Made by a program: the position numbers and the translations under genes | Shown: in pieces, positions 26,875 through 36,431 of the stretch | Numbering within the stretch: the stretch's first letter is position 1 | Layout of the letters: each line of letters starts with the position of its first letter | The notes under the pieces: model-generated | The model's input: only the letters and a program-made list of their open reading frames with translations | Told to the model about the DNA's origin: nothing | Database searches by the model: none | Origin: Ilyomonas sp963847085 | GTDB taxonomy: Bacteria; Bacteroidota; Bacteroidia; Chitinophagales; Chitinophagaceae | Direction: 5' to 3' | Length of the DNA stretch: 64,000 nt | Assembly (NCBI GenBank): GCA_963847085.1 | Contig: CAWJYO010000011.1 | Location: 124,001 to 188,000, forward strand

Positions 26875-28698
26875 TTACGAAGTGGTTAACACTTTTACCT
26901 TTCTTTCAAATTGCATGCTGTGAAGTTTACTATACCATCCACCCAATGCCAGCAACTCTTCGTGGGTTCCGCTTTCTTTAATTTCACCTTTATCGAGTAC
27001 CATAATTTTATCGGCTTTCCGAATGGTTGAAAGACGATGCGCAATTACGATAGAAGTACGTCCTGAAACCAATTTATCAATTGCATTTTGGATGAGCATT
27101 TCGCTTTCGGTATCAATTGACGAAGTGGCTTCATCTAAAATTAAAACCGAAGGATTGTATAGCAAAGCCCGAACGAAAGATAACAATTGTCGTTGTCCCA
27201 AACTGAGTGTGCTGCCGCGTTCCATCACATTATATTCGTAATTGCCGGGCAATTGCATAATAAAATCGTGTACGCCAATGAGTTTTGCAGCTTCTATTAC
27301 ATCTTCTTTTTTAATGGTCGGATTGCGAAGCGTAACATTATCCATTATACTTCCCGAAAACAAAAACACATCCTGCAATACAACACCAATGCGGCTTCGC
27401 AGCGCTTCTAAAGCTATAATCATTGATGTTTACATCATCCAGTGTGATGCTGCCTTTTTGAATCGGATACAAACGATTCAATAAACTAATAATAGAAGTT
27501 TTGCCGCTTCCGGTATGTCCAACTAAGGGCTACGGTTTCTCCAGGCTGAATGGCGAAGTCAATATTTTTCAAAACATAATGGTCACCCACATAAGCAAAC
27601 CAAACATGATTGAACTGCACTTTACCTCCAATTTCGGTAGGCGTAAATGTGCCTTGCTGATGAATGTAATCATCATTATCTAAAACCGTGAACACACGCT
27701 GCGAAGCAATAACGCCCATTTGAATCACATTGAATTTATCGGCAATTACACGCAACGGACGGAAAATTTGATTGATGTATAAGAATAAACGAAACCAAAA
27801 TCCTGCATCAAGTTTTTTGTCGGCAATCCACCAAACTAAAATGCCTGTGCTTACTGCCAAAACAATTTCAACAACCGGGAAAAAAATAGAATAAGCAAAG
27901 ATGGCATTGATGTTAGCGTTGCGATGGTCTTTATTAATGGCATTGAACTTACGATACTCACGGTTCTCCGCTGCAAACGCTTGTACGATTGCCATGCCAG
28001 TTAAATGCTCCTGTACAAAAGCATTGAGTGCGGCAACAGCGTTACGAACCTTGATAAAACTTTTGTTTACGCTTTCTTTAAAATAATAAGTAGCTACAAT
28101 TAAAATTGGGAAAAGGAATAAGGCTGATCAAGAGTTAACTTCCAGTTGAGCCAAAGCATGGCCGCCAGTGTAATTAAAATAGAAAGTAAATCGGAAATAA
28201 TAGGAATCAAGCCATCTGAAAAAATATCGTTGATGCTTTCAATATCATTTATGGTTCGTGTGGTCAGCGTGCCGATTGGCGTTGTATCAAACTGCCGTAA
28301 ATTTAAGTTTACTATTTTTTGATACACTGCAATGCGCATGTCTTTCACAACGCTTTGTCCCAGCCATGATGTAATGAAATGAAAACCAAAATCGCACTGC
28401 CGTTTCAATAAAAATAAAAACCGACCTGGAAAATAGTAATGGCAACAATAACTTGTTCTACGCTGTTGAAATTGGTGTGAAACAAAAACAGGCGCAGCCA
28501 TTCGGGAAGAGGCGAGGTTTTGCCCGTTGCTTTGTCAATGGTTAATTGAATGAGGTAGGGACGAATGGGTGCGAATATAGCCAGCACAATTGCCATTGCT
28601 ATGCTGCCATAAAACTGAAAACGGTAAGGACGAACAAACGTAAAAATGCGCCGCAGCGCTCCGTAATTAAAACCCTTTTTCTTCGCTTCTTCACTCAT
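26875..28698 (-). CDS. ABC transporter, fused permease and ATPase (MdlB/MsbA-like; several frame breaks)
   Basis: Start MSEEAKKKGFNYGALRRIFTFVRPY at 28698. Six-helix exporter domain, then an ATPase with Walker A GHTGSGKT, signature LSLGQRQLL, Walker B VLILDEATSSID and the H-loop IVIAHRLST. As read the protein is in four frames. Single extra bases at 27415, 27524, 28107, 28129 and two between about 28370 and 28420 are needed to join them; the Walker A motif itself reappears only after removing the T at 27524. Half-transporters of this class export lipids or drugs as dimers. The substrate is not predictable from sequence. Confidence 0.82.
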
Positions 28699-28814
28699 GG
28701 TAAGAAGGCAAAGGTACAAGTTTAAGATACAAGGTTCAAGAAGCAAGAACCAACAACTAAGTCAAGGCCTTAAACCTTGTATCTTATATTCTTGGTTCTT
28801 TTTTTTCTGAACAT

Positions 28815-29290
28815 TTATTCTTCCCTATTTACCTGCACATCACGCATAAAACTTTCTTCCAAAGAAATAAAGGTTTCGGTACGTTCAATTCCTTTTATTT
28901 TTTGCAATTCATCGTGCAATACAAAGCGGAGTTGTTGAATGTTTTTACACGCAATTTCTGCAAACATGCTATAGTTGCCGGTTGTATAATTTAAGCCGTC
29001 ACGATTTCCGGTATCTTCTTTAATTCTTTGGCAACGCTATCGTATAACGAACTTTTTTCAAGATAAATGCCAATAAAAGCAATTACATCGTAACCCAATT
29101 GCTTCATATCAACGTTTAGTTTCGTGCCTTTTACAATTCCCGCTTCTTGAAGCTTTTTTATGCGAACATGAATGGTGCCGCCTGAAACGAACAGTTTTTT
29201 GCCAAGATCAGCATACGATACTCCTGCATCATTCATCATTTCCTGCATAATTTGAAAATCCAGCTTGTCGAGGTTAAGTTTTGTAGCCAT
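28815..29290 (-). CDS. Lrp/AsnC family transcriptional regulator (frame broken near 29000)
   Basis: N-terminal winged helix: 'NLDKLDFQIMQEMMNDAGVSYADLGKKLFVSGGTIHVRIKKLQEAGIV', then the RAM (ligand-binding) domain 'LGYDVIAFIGIYLEKSSLYDSVAKEL'. The frame stops at 'IPEIVTA'. Removing two bases between 28996 and 29002 gives EIVRLNYTTGNYSMFAEIAC, and the protein continues to ...RTETFISLEESFMRDVQVNREE with stop at 28815-28817. About 158 residues, as expected for the family. These regulators respond to amino acids. The gene lies 116 bp upstream of the ABC transporter start on the same strand. Confidence 0.82.
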
Positions 29291-29430
29291 ATTTGTTTTT
29301 CAGTTAGATAATTTCCAAAGATAAGACTGGAGGGTTAAATGACATCTAAAATTTTAATGACTCTGTTGAAAAGTGGTTGGCAATAGAAACAAAACACTTA
29401 ATTTTGCAACAGCAACGAGTTCTTATACAC

Positions 29431-29601
29431 TGTGGGGTGATGAAACTTTTGGCAGACATACCCTCTCGTCTCGAGGGTGAGGAACAACAGGATAAACTAA
29501 GCATAGAGCCGACCAAACTCGTGTTAGGCCGACCGGGGTTGACCACCAAGCTTATGTGTTTAGCCAACTGCCTCGTGTAGGTTCGAGTCCTACCCCTACA
29601 G
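29431..29601 (+). ncRNA. tRNA-like RNA with an expanded (about 99-nt) variable region
   Basis: Standard tRNA geometry can be read directly. Acceptor 29431-29437 (TGTGGGG) pairs 7/7, one G-U, with 29594-29600 (CCCTACA). Position 8 is T. D stem ATG/CAT (29440-29442, 29457-29459) encloses a loop with GG. An anticodon-position stem CCCTC/GAGGG (29461-29465, 29473-29477) encloses the 7-nt loop TCGTCTC. T arm GTAGG-TTCGAGT-CCTAC spans 29577-29593; discriminator G, no encoded CCA. The D arm resembles class II leucine tRNAs. Two things are abnormal: C, not U, at position 33 (nominal anticodon GUC), and a variable region at 29478-29576 with its own stems (GAGG...CAG/CTGCCTC; CTAAGCATA/TGTGTTTAG). A terminator follows directly. 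An mRNA-decoding role seems unlikely. Alternatives are a regulatory tRNA mimic, a tmRNA-like molecule without a tag frame, or a tRNA with an intron. Confidence 0.65.
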
Positions 29602-29607
29602 CTTTTG

Positions 29608-29648
29608 AAAAAGCCTTCCGATTAAAATCGGGAAGGCTTTTTGTTTTT
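29608..29648 (+). terminator. Terminator of the tRNA-like RNA (possibly bidirectional)
   Basis: AAAAAGCCTTCC (29608-29619) pairs with GGAAGGCTTTTT (29631-29642), followed by GTTTTTG; an inner GAT/ATC pair extends the stem past one bulge. It begins 7 nt after the tRNA-like 3' end. It could also end the peptidase transcript arriving on the minus strand. Confidence 0.8.
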
Positions 29649-29671
29649 GCCGTATTTTTTAACGATTGCAA

Positions 29672-31870
29672 TCATCTTCCACCCGGCGGGCAGTATTGCT
29701 GTAAATAATGCGTGTATAAAGTAGATAAAAATTCTCTTGTTCCTTCGCCTTCAAAAATCCCGTGCGAGCGATTTGGAAAAGCCATAAATTGAAATTGCTT
29801 ATTGTATTTTATCAATTGATTAATGAGCATTTCTGCATTGGAATAATGCACATTGTCATCGCCCGTGCCATGGATGTACAATAAATTTCCTCTTAAATTC
29901 TTTGCATAAGTAATAGGCGATCCATTGATAAAATCCTGCTTGTTTTCCTGTGGTAAACCCATGTATCTTTCCTGGTAAATATTATCATACGTCAATTGGT
30001 TGCCAACAGCCGCAATGGCAATTCCTGTTTTGTAAATGTCGGGAAACTGGAACATCAAATTCAATGTAGCAGAGCCGCCGCCGCTCCAGCCCCAAACAGC
30101 AACTCTTGACGTGTCAACATAAGGTCTTTTTAAAATCTCACGCGCAGCCATTGCCTGGTCACGGATATTTACAAGCCCAATTTTGCGATATATAATTTTT
30201 CGCCATTCCCGTCCTTTGGGACAAGGCGTTCCGCGGTTGTCAACCGAAACATAAATGTAGCCATCATCAGCCATATTGCCTTTATATAAACCGTTGTTAC
30301 CTGTTCCATATACATCTCTTACCAATTGGCCGGCAGGTTCTGTGTAAACATTAAAAACGATTGGATATTTTTTTGTTGAATCGAAATGGGTAGGCTTCTT
30401 CATCCAAGCATCCATAGTAATGCCATCGGTAGTTGTAATGGTAAAGAACTCAATGTTTGTTTTTGCCCCATTTTCTTCGGCTTGTACAACGGCTGTGTTT
30501 ACGTTGTCGCCACTGATGAAACTATGCTTTGGCAACGCAATCATTTCCGTAGTGTAGCGGGTATAATGATTGGTAAACCGATGCTGTGCAAATTTTCCGC
30601 CCGGCGAAACATCATATTCATGCCAGCCATTCTCGTTGGCAGGGCTAACTCTTTCCAACATTCCTTTGCCATCTAATTTGGTTCTGTATAGATACGACTG
30701 TGTAGCATTCTGCGGCGAAGCTTCAAAATAAATATAATTGTTCTTTTCATCAATGGCATTAATCTTCATTACATCATAAGCCCCTTTCGTAATCAGGATT
30801 TCTTTTTTACCTTCATGACTAATTTTGTACAAATGACGCCAGCCATCTTTTTCGCTTGCCCATAAAAATTCTTTGCCCCCATTCAGCCAATCCCAGCCGC
30901 CGTAAGAATAATCTTCATCCCAATTTTGCAACACTTCAATCCATGCCGAGTCCGTTTCTTTATAAATGGTTTTTGATTCGCCGGTGGCCACATTGCAAAG
31001 CAGAATATCACTTTCATTTTGTTTCCTGTTCAAATGCTGGATAATCAGTTCATTGTTGTTGGCAGCCCATTCCATTCGCGGCACATAGGATTGCAAAATC
31101 GGGTCGGTTGGAATATTCATCCAATCCGTTTTGTCCGTATTTATATCTACCACGCCAATTTTAAAAGGCGAAGGCGGTTCGCCAGCCACAGGATAAACAA
31201 CCGGCTTTACAAAAGGATAAATCGAGTCGGTATTATCAATCATCAAATAATCTTTCGTACCTTTTGCGTCCATCTGCCAGTAAGCAATTTTTTTACTGTC
31301 GGGACTCCATCGAAAGCCATCCCTGCAAAAAAATTCTTCTTCATACGCCCAATCAAAAGTGCCATTTATTAGTTCGCGTGAGCCATCATTCGTTAATTGC
31401 TTGCTGCTTCCGTTTGCAGCATCTTCAACATACAAATTGTATTCGCTTACATAAGCTACTTTGCTGCCATCAGGCGAAAATTTTGCGAACATCAATGAGG
31501 ATGGCGGAAGGTTCATTCCTAATTTCCGTATAGAATGATTGGTGAGGTTAATTAACCAATAATCGCCTCGTGTATCGTAACGCCAAACGCGTTTGGTGTT
31601 GGTATAAATTAGAATTTGAGCCCCATCATCAGAAAGAAAAAAATTGCGTACCGATAAAGGTTGAGCAGATCCATCCGGTGTTAGCTGTTCCTTTGTAAGA
31701 AGCACTTTTGTTTTTGCAGAAGAAAGATCGTTGAAAACAATTTCGCCATTTTTCGACTCATAAAAACCAGTTCCATCCTTACTCCAATGAACACCTTGCG
31801 GCGGTTGCGCAATGGCAAAAAAAGAGGCAAAACAAAAAGTAAAAACAACAATTCTCTTTACAAAATACAT
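29672..31870 (-). CDS. S9 family peptidase, dipeptidyl peptidase IV type
   Basis: 732 residues: signal peptide (MYFVKRIVVFTFCFASFFAIAQ), an eight-bladed DPP IV beta-propeller ('FAKFSPDGSKVAYVSEYNLYV', 'FRWSPDSKKIAYWQMD'), then an alpha/beta-hydrolase with nucleophile in 'VAVWGWSGGGSATLNL', Asp in 'IHGTGDDNVH' and His in 'FPNRSHGIFEG'. The propeller contains an EE pair in 'DWAYEEEFF', used by DPP IV to bind the substrate N-terminus. Enzymes of this family release X-Pro or X-Ala dipeptides in the periplasm. Confidence 0.92.
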   Translation of the reverse strand: MYFVKRIVVFTFCFASFFAIAQPPQGVHWSKDGTGFYESKNGEIVFNDLSSAKTKVLLTKEQLTPDGSAQPLSVRNFFLSDDGAQILIYTNTKRVWRYDTRGDYWLINLTNHSIRKLGMNLPPSSLMFAKFSPDGSKVAYVSEYNLYVEDAANGSSKQLTNDGSRELINGTFDWAYEEEFFCRDGFRWSPDSKKIAYWQMDAKGTKDYLMIDNTDSIYPFVKPVVYPVAGEPPSPFKIGVVDINTDKTDWMNIPTDPILQSYVPRMEWAANNNELIIQHLNRKQNESDILLCNVATGESKTIYKETDSAWIEVLQNWDEDYSYGGWDWLNGGKEFLWASEKDGWRHLYKISHEGKKEILITKGAYDVMKINAIDEKNNYIYFEASPQNATQSYLYRTKLDGKGMLERVSPANENGWHEYDVSPGGKFAQHRFTNHYTRYTTEMIALPKHSFISGDNVNTAVVQAEENGAKTNIEFFTITTTDGITMDAWMKKPTHFDSTKKYPIVFNVYTEPAGQLVRDVYGTGNNGLYKGNMADDGYIYVSVDNRGTPCPKGREWRKIIYRKIGLVNIRDQAMAAREILKRPYVDTSRVAVWGWSGGGSATLNLMFQFPDIYKTGIAIAAVGNQLTYDNIYQERYMGLPQENKQDFINGSPITYAKNLRGNLLYIHGTGDDNVHYSNAEMLINQLIKYNKQFQFMAFPNRSHGIFEGEGTREFLSTLYTHYLQQYCPPGGR

Positions 31871-31935
31871 AGCTTTTGTTTTGCGGTAAAAATAAACGAA
31901 ACGGAATCATTCCTCATGCATTAGTTTGAATGATA

Positions 31936-32008
31936 TTTCCCGCAGATAGCGCTGATTTGCGTAGATAATTTTATTGATTCTGCGATAACTTGCGCTATCT
32001 GCGGGAAA
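31936..32008. repeat. Palindromic repeat, CCCGCAGAT family, copy 1
   Basis: Perfect 17-bp arms at 31936-31952 and 31992-32008 (TTTCCCGCAGATAGCGC and complement), with partly complementary inner sequence. A related copy is at 51071-51143. It lies between divergent genes (peptidase -, flippase +), not at a gene end, so termination is not its obvious purpose. Confidence 0.75.
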
Positions 32009-32120
32009 CACTTAACAAGCGAAAACTTTAATCAAACCTTCAAAAAGCCTTAAAATTATTTGCGGCTTTGCAAGGCGTTCGTTAGATGTTTACTTTTAGC
32101 CCTTTAACAACCACGGTACA

Positions 32121-33612
32121 ATGGGCATTATCCGCAAGCAAAGTATTTTTTCATCTATTTTTTCTTATGCCGGATTTGCTATTGGTGCACTCAATAAACT
32201 TCTCATTTTTCCAGCTTTTTTTTCAAGCAAACAAATCGGTTTAACTACTTTGCTCGTTGATATCAGCCTTGTGTTTTCAGCGGTAGCAACTTTGGGAAGC
32301 AACTCAATCACTTACAAATTTTTTCCGTTTTACAAAGAATATTTACCCAAGAAAAAAAACGATTTACCCGCCTTCACCTTGTTCCTTTGTTTGAGCGGTT
32401 GCATCATTGTAATCAGTGCCTTGTTCCTTTTTCAAAATTTTATTTCACGAAAATTTGGCGCACAATCGCCCTTGTTTGTAAGTCATTATAATTTGCTTTA
32501 TCCACTCATTATTTCAACTGCATTATTTAGCTTGTTTGAATCGTATGCATGGAGTATTCAAAAAACGGTGGTTTCTAATTTTTTGCGCGAAGTGGCGTTT
32601 CGCATTTTCGTTTTAGGCCTGCTCGTTTCTTACATCTATAAAGCCATTTCGCTTGAAACTTTTTTTACTTTGTATTCGTTCATTTATGTGCCTTCGGCTG
32701 TTATTCTCATTTTTTATTTAATTCGCAGTGGCAATTTCCCTATCAACTTTTCTCTTAGCAATGTTACGAAGCGCATTTACAAACGCATCATTGCATTTGG
32801 TTCGCTTATCTTTTCAAGTTCATTACTCAATGTTCATTTCGCGTGCCATTGATGTTATCTTTTTAGCGAGCCAAAGTACCGGCGGCCTAAGCGATGCCAA
32901 TGTGTTTTCGTATGGCTCGTATATGATAAGTATTATGGAAGTGCCGCAGCGAAGTATGATTGCCATTGCAACGCCCATAATTGCCCAGGCATGGCGCGAT
33001 AAAGACCGCAAAAAGATTGAAGATTTATATCATAAAACCTCACTCAATTTATTGATTGTGGGATTAGCTATTTGGGGTTTAATTTACCTAAACATGAACA
33101 GTGCCATTGCTTATTTAGGGCCGGAATATGCACCTATGAAAAGCGTTTTTGTGATTATGGGAATTGCGAAACTGATTGATTTAGGAACCGGCGCCAACTC
33201 ACAGATTTTACTATTAAGTAAGCATTGGCGACTCGACTTTTTTACCAACTCCGCTTACGTGATGTTATCGCTGCCGCTTAATTTTTTTCTGATTAAAAAA
33301 TATCACATTTATGGTCCGGCATGGGCTAATTTAATTGCGATGACAGCTTTCAACACCGTTCGGTTTTTATACATCTGGAAACTGTTTCGGATGCAGCCTT
33401 TTACGCGAACGACTTTGTATGCTTTGCTGCTGGCCGCTATCTCAGTTATTGTCGTTTATTTTATACCAACGATTGGAAATATTTATGTAGATGTTATCGT
33501 TCGCTCTCTAATCTTTGCTTTTGTTTTTGCGGGAAGTATTTTGTTACTCAATATATCGCCCGACATTACAAGTTTGTATCGAACTACATTGCTCCGACTG
33601 AAAAGGGAATAG
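32121..33612 (+). CDS. Flippase / polysaccharide biosynthesis membrane protein (frame broken near 32829)
   Basis: Hydrophobic protein with about 12-14 helices: 'SYAGFAIGALNKLLIFPAFFSSKQIGLTTLLVDISLVFSAVATLG' at the N-terminus and 'IAKLIDLGTGANSQILLLSKHWRLDFFTNSAYVML' later, typical of the MOP (Wzx/MurJ-like) superfamily in Bacteroidota. The first frame ends 'SSSLLNVHFACH'. Dropping one A of the AA at 32829-32830 gives SSSLLMFISRAIDVIFLAS and continues to 33612. Likely moves a lipid-linked saccharide across the inner membrane; no glycosyltransferase cluster is next to it. Confidence 0.78.
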
Positions 33613-33659
33613 TTTCTTATCTTCATCATTTTCCAACCAATTTACATCTTTGTAACTGC

Positions 33660-34922
33660 ATGGAACGCTTTCACGGACTTATAGGTATTGGATTGATTTT
33701 AGGCATTGCTTTTTTATTTTCCAACAATAAAAAAAACATCAATTTCAGACTGGTTGCCAGCGGCATTGCATTGCAAATAATCATAGCTTTTTTGGTGTTT
33801 AAAGTAGAGCCTGTTGCCCGTTTCTTTCAATGGCTCGGTCATGGAATGCAATTGATTGAAGGCTTCGCTTTTAAAGGCGCCGCATTTGTGTATGGCGGTA
33901 TTGCGGTGCCTGGTGCAAACAATACTGCAATTGATTATGCCGTCAATGGTTTTGTTTTTGCCTTTAATGTTACGGCAACCATTATTTTGGTTTGCGCGCT
34001 GGTTGCTATCTTTTATCATTATGGCATCATGCAACGAATTGTTGCAGCGATTGCAAGAGCAATGAACTTTATTATGCACGTAAGTGGCGCAGAAGCGTTG
34101 AGCAATGTTGCCAGTGCGTTTGTTGGACAAGTAGAAGCGCAGGTAATGATTCGGCCTTATTTAAAAGGAATGACACGCAGCGAACTGCTTGCCAGTATGA
34201 GCGGAAGCCTTGCCTGCATTGCCGGCGGTATTTTAGTAGTGTATGCAAACATGGGTGCGCAGGCTGGTTTGAATTTGGCTCCAAAACTCATCACGGCAAG
34301 TTTGATGGCAGCACCCGGCGCATTAGTTATTTCTAAAATTGTATTTCCCGAAACAGAAGAAAGCCAAACCATGGGCAGGGTAAAGCTGGAGGTAAAAAGC
34401 AGTTATACTAACGTAATTGATGCTATCTCACATGGCGCGGGTGATGGTTTTAAAATTGCAATGAATGTAATTGCGATGCTCATTGGTTTTATCGCTGTGG
34501 TGTCTTGTTTGGATTATGTTTTAATAAAGATTGGCCACATTTTTAATCCTCAGTTTACCTTATCTCTCAATTATATTTTTAGCAAAATATTTTATCCGTT
34601 TGCCTGGGCAATGGGTGTTCCGCAGCAAGATGTAAACAGTGCGGCAACATTATTAGGGCAAAAAATAACCATCAACGAATTTATTGCATTTAAAAACCTA
34701 ACCAACAAATCGGTTCCAATACTCACCGATAAAGGTTTGCTCATTATCAGCATTGCCATTTGTGGATTTGCTAATTTTAGCAGTGTAGGAATGCAGATTG
34801 GAGGCATTGGCGAACTGGCGCCGGAAAGAAGAAGCGATTTAGCTAAGTTGGGGCTGAAAGCCTTGCTATGTGGCACTTTGGCGAGTTACCTAAGCGCTAC
34901 CATTGCAGGTATTTTAATGTAA
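33660..34922 (+). CDS. NupC/CNT family nucleoside transporter
   Basis: 420 residues, with blocks typical of concentrative nucleoside transporters: 'ERFHGLIGIGLILGIAFLFSNNKK', 'SGAEALSNVASAFVGQVEAQVMIRPYL', 'LLASMSGSLACIAGGILVVY', 'ASLMAAPGALVISKIVFPETEE', 'ISHGAGDGFKIAMNVIAML' and 'GFANFSSVGMQIGGIGELAPERR'. Imports nucleosides with sodium or protons. It starts 47 bp after the flippase gene on the same strand. AMP nucleosidase elsewhere in the window fits purine salvage, but they are not linked. Confidence 0.92.
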   Translation: MERFHGLIGIGLILGIAFLFSNNKKNINFRLVASGIALQIIIAFLVFKVEPVARFFQWLGHGMQLIEGFAFKGAAFVYGGIAVPGANNTAIDYAVNGFVFAFNVTATIILVCALVAIFYHYGIMQRIVAAIARAMNFIMHVSGAEALSNVASAFVGQVEAQVMIRPYLKGMTRSELLASMSGSLACIAGGILVVYANMGAQAGLNLAPKLITASLMAAPGALVISKIVFPETEESQTMGRVKLEVKSSYTNVIDAISHGAGDGFKIAMNVIAMLIGFIAVVSCLDYVLIKIGHIFNPQFTLSLNYIFSKIFYPFAWAMGVPQQDVNSAATLLGQKITINEFIAFKNLTNKSVPILTDKGLLIISIAICGFANFSSVGMQIGGIGELAPERRSDLAKLGLKALLCGTLASYLSATIAGILM

Positions 34923-34995
34923 AATTTCTTTTATTGTATCAAATGACAATTTCAGTTTCCGTTGCTTGAGATGAAGATGCAGTTGGATCATTTAT

Positions 34996-35091
34996 CAATA
35001 ATATTTCACCATCTGCCAATTCATTTTTCTTGTTTGAATTGATGTAATGAAAGACATAACAACCTAATAAAAACAATACGATATACAACAT
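34996..35091 (-). CDS. Possible small single-helix membrane protein
   Basis: A 31-codon frame beginning MLYIVLFLLGCYVFHYI, one hydrophobic helix, preceded at 6 nt by an AAAGGAG Shine-Dalgarno-like sequence, which is unusually strong for Bacteroidota. After the helix an alternative frame stays open with acidic, hydrophilic codons to a stop at 34940, so the real protein could be about 50 residues if a base is wrong near 35040. The rest of the 344-bp gap (34923-35266) shows no other gene. Function unknown. Confidence 0.35.
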
Positions 35092-35266
35092 ACACAACTC
35101 CTTTTCTTTATTCGTATGAAAAACAGACCCATGTTGGAAACAATCTGTTTACTAACGAAAAGAAAATGTTGTGCCATTTAAAAAATCTTGTCTTTAAACA
35201 GCCGGAAATGTGCATTGCATGTCAACATCTGCATTACAATTAAAAGGAAATAAGAAGCCGTTTAGA

Positions 35267-36418
35267 CTACGATTGAAGGTTCAGTTCTTGCAGGTATCTG
35301 TCAATCCCGCCTTTTAAATTGTACAAATTATCGAAACCAAATTTGTCTTCCAACTCACGGATAGCTTTGGCACTTCTGCCGCCCATTTTGCAATGAACAA
35401 TCACCTTTTTATCGCGGCGTATTTTGTCTTTGTTTTGAGCTACCGTTGCCAACGGAATTAACAAAGCTCCAATGTTCGCTTCTTCATACTCGTTAGGTTC
35501 GCGAACATCAATCACCTGTATGTCTTCCCCATTTTGCAACCATTCATGCAACTGCTCAGGTAATATTTCTTTTATCGGTTTTTCAACTGCTTTCATGCCG
35601 CAGAATTGTTCATAATCTATCAGCTTTGTAATGGTTGGATTGGCACCTGTTAACGGATTATCCTGATTTGGTTTAAAATTAAAAATGCGCGATTCAAAAG
35701 ACAGCGCATCGAAAATATAAAACCTGCCACTCAATGGTTCACCAATGCCGGTAATTACTTTGATTACTTCCAACGCCTGCAAACTGCCAATGATGCCGGG
35801 CAACACACCCAACACGCCACCTTCAGCACAGTTGGGCACTAATCCGGGCGGCGGCGGTGCAGGATATAAATCGCGGTAATTCGGTCCTTTTACCCCCTCT
35901 TTATTTGTGTAATTAAACACAGAAACCTGGCCTTCAAACTGAAAAATGGAAGCATACACATTCGGTTTGTTCAGCAATACGCAAGCATCATTTACAAGAT
36001 AACGGGTAGGAAAATTATCGGTTCCATCTGCTACCACATCATAGTCTTCAATTAACTCTAAAGCGTTGTGCGAAGTCAACTGCGTATTATAAACATTGAT
36101 GTTGATATATGGGTTCAAAGACAGCAATCTTTCCTTTGCAGCTTCTGCTTTGGATTTGCCTACATTTTCAACACCAAACAACACTTGCCGGTGAAGGTTG
36201 CTGTCGTCCACTACATCAAAATCAACAATACCAATGGTTCCAACCCCAGCGGCAGCCAAATACAATAGTGCCGGGCTTCCCAAGCCGCCGGAACCAACGA
36301 TTAATACTTTGGCTCTTTTTAATTTTTGCTGCCCTTCGAGCCCAAAATCGGGCAGGATGATATGGCGATTGTAACGGGCTAATTCTTCTTTTGAGAATTG
36401 AATAGGGTTTGTGTTCAT
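35267..36418 (-). CDS. HesA/MoeB/ThiF-type E1 adenylyltransferase fused to rhodanese
   Basis: 383 residues. E1 domain (about 1-250): 'YNRHIILPDFGLEGQQKLKRAKVLIVGSGGLGSP' (Gly-rich ATP loop), 'GIVDFDVVDDSNLHRQVLF', 'VADGTDNFPTRYLVNDACVL' and 'VPNCAEGGVLGVLPGIIGSLQALE'. The first zinc CxxC of MoeB is replaced by N-x-x-D (NYRDLYP). Rhodanese domain (about 280-383): 'IQVIDVREPNEYEEANI' and active-site loop 'HCKMGGRSA'. It should adenylate the C-terminal Gly of the ThiS-like protein next door and load sulfur on it. Last gene of a four-gene minus-strand operon. Confidence 0.9.
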   Translation of the reverse strand: MNTNPIQFSKEELARYNRHIILPDFGLEGQQKLKRAKVLIVGSGGLGSPALLYLAAAGVGTIGIVDFDVVDDSNLHRQVLFGVENVGKSKAEAAKERLLSLNPYININVYNTQLTSHNALELIEDYDVVADGTDNFPTRYLVNDACVLLNKPNVYASIFQFEGQVSVFNYTNKEGVKGPNYRDLYPAPPPPGLVPNCAEGGVLGVLPGIIGSLQALEVIKVITGIGEPLSGRFYIFDALSFESRIFNFKPNQDNPLTGANPTITKLIDYEQFCGMKAVEKPIKEILPEQLHEWLQNGEDIQVIDVREPNEYEEANIGALLIPLATVAQNKDKIRRDKKVIVHCKMGGRSAKAIRELEDKFGFDNLYNLKGGIDRYLQELNLQS

Positions 36419-36431
36419 GTTTTGGTTTTAT

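Noticed and set aside
29377..29580. A 67-codon plus-strand frame across the tRNA-like region
   Set aside because: It lies on the structured RNA, has no protein-like features, and the paired stems explain the sequence better.
29431..29600. tmRNA (ssrA)
   Set aside because: Only about 171 nt, no GENNYALAA-like tag reading frame, and the D arm is that of a true tRNA rather than the reduced tmRNA form.
29522..29601. A normal 79-nt tRNA using the T arm at 29577-29593
   Set aside because: The 5' strand TGTTAGG mismatches CCCTACA at central positions and no D or anticodon arm forms; 29431-29437 pairs perfectly.
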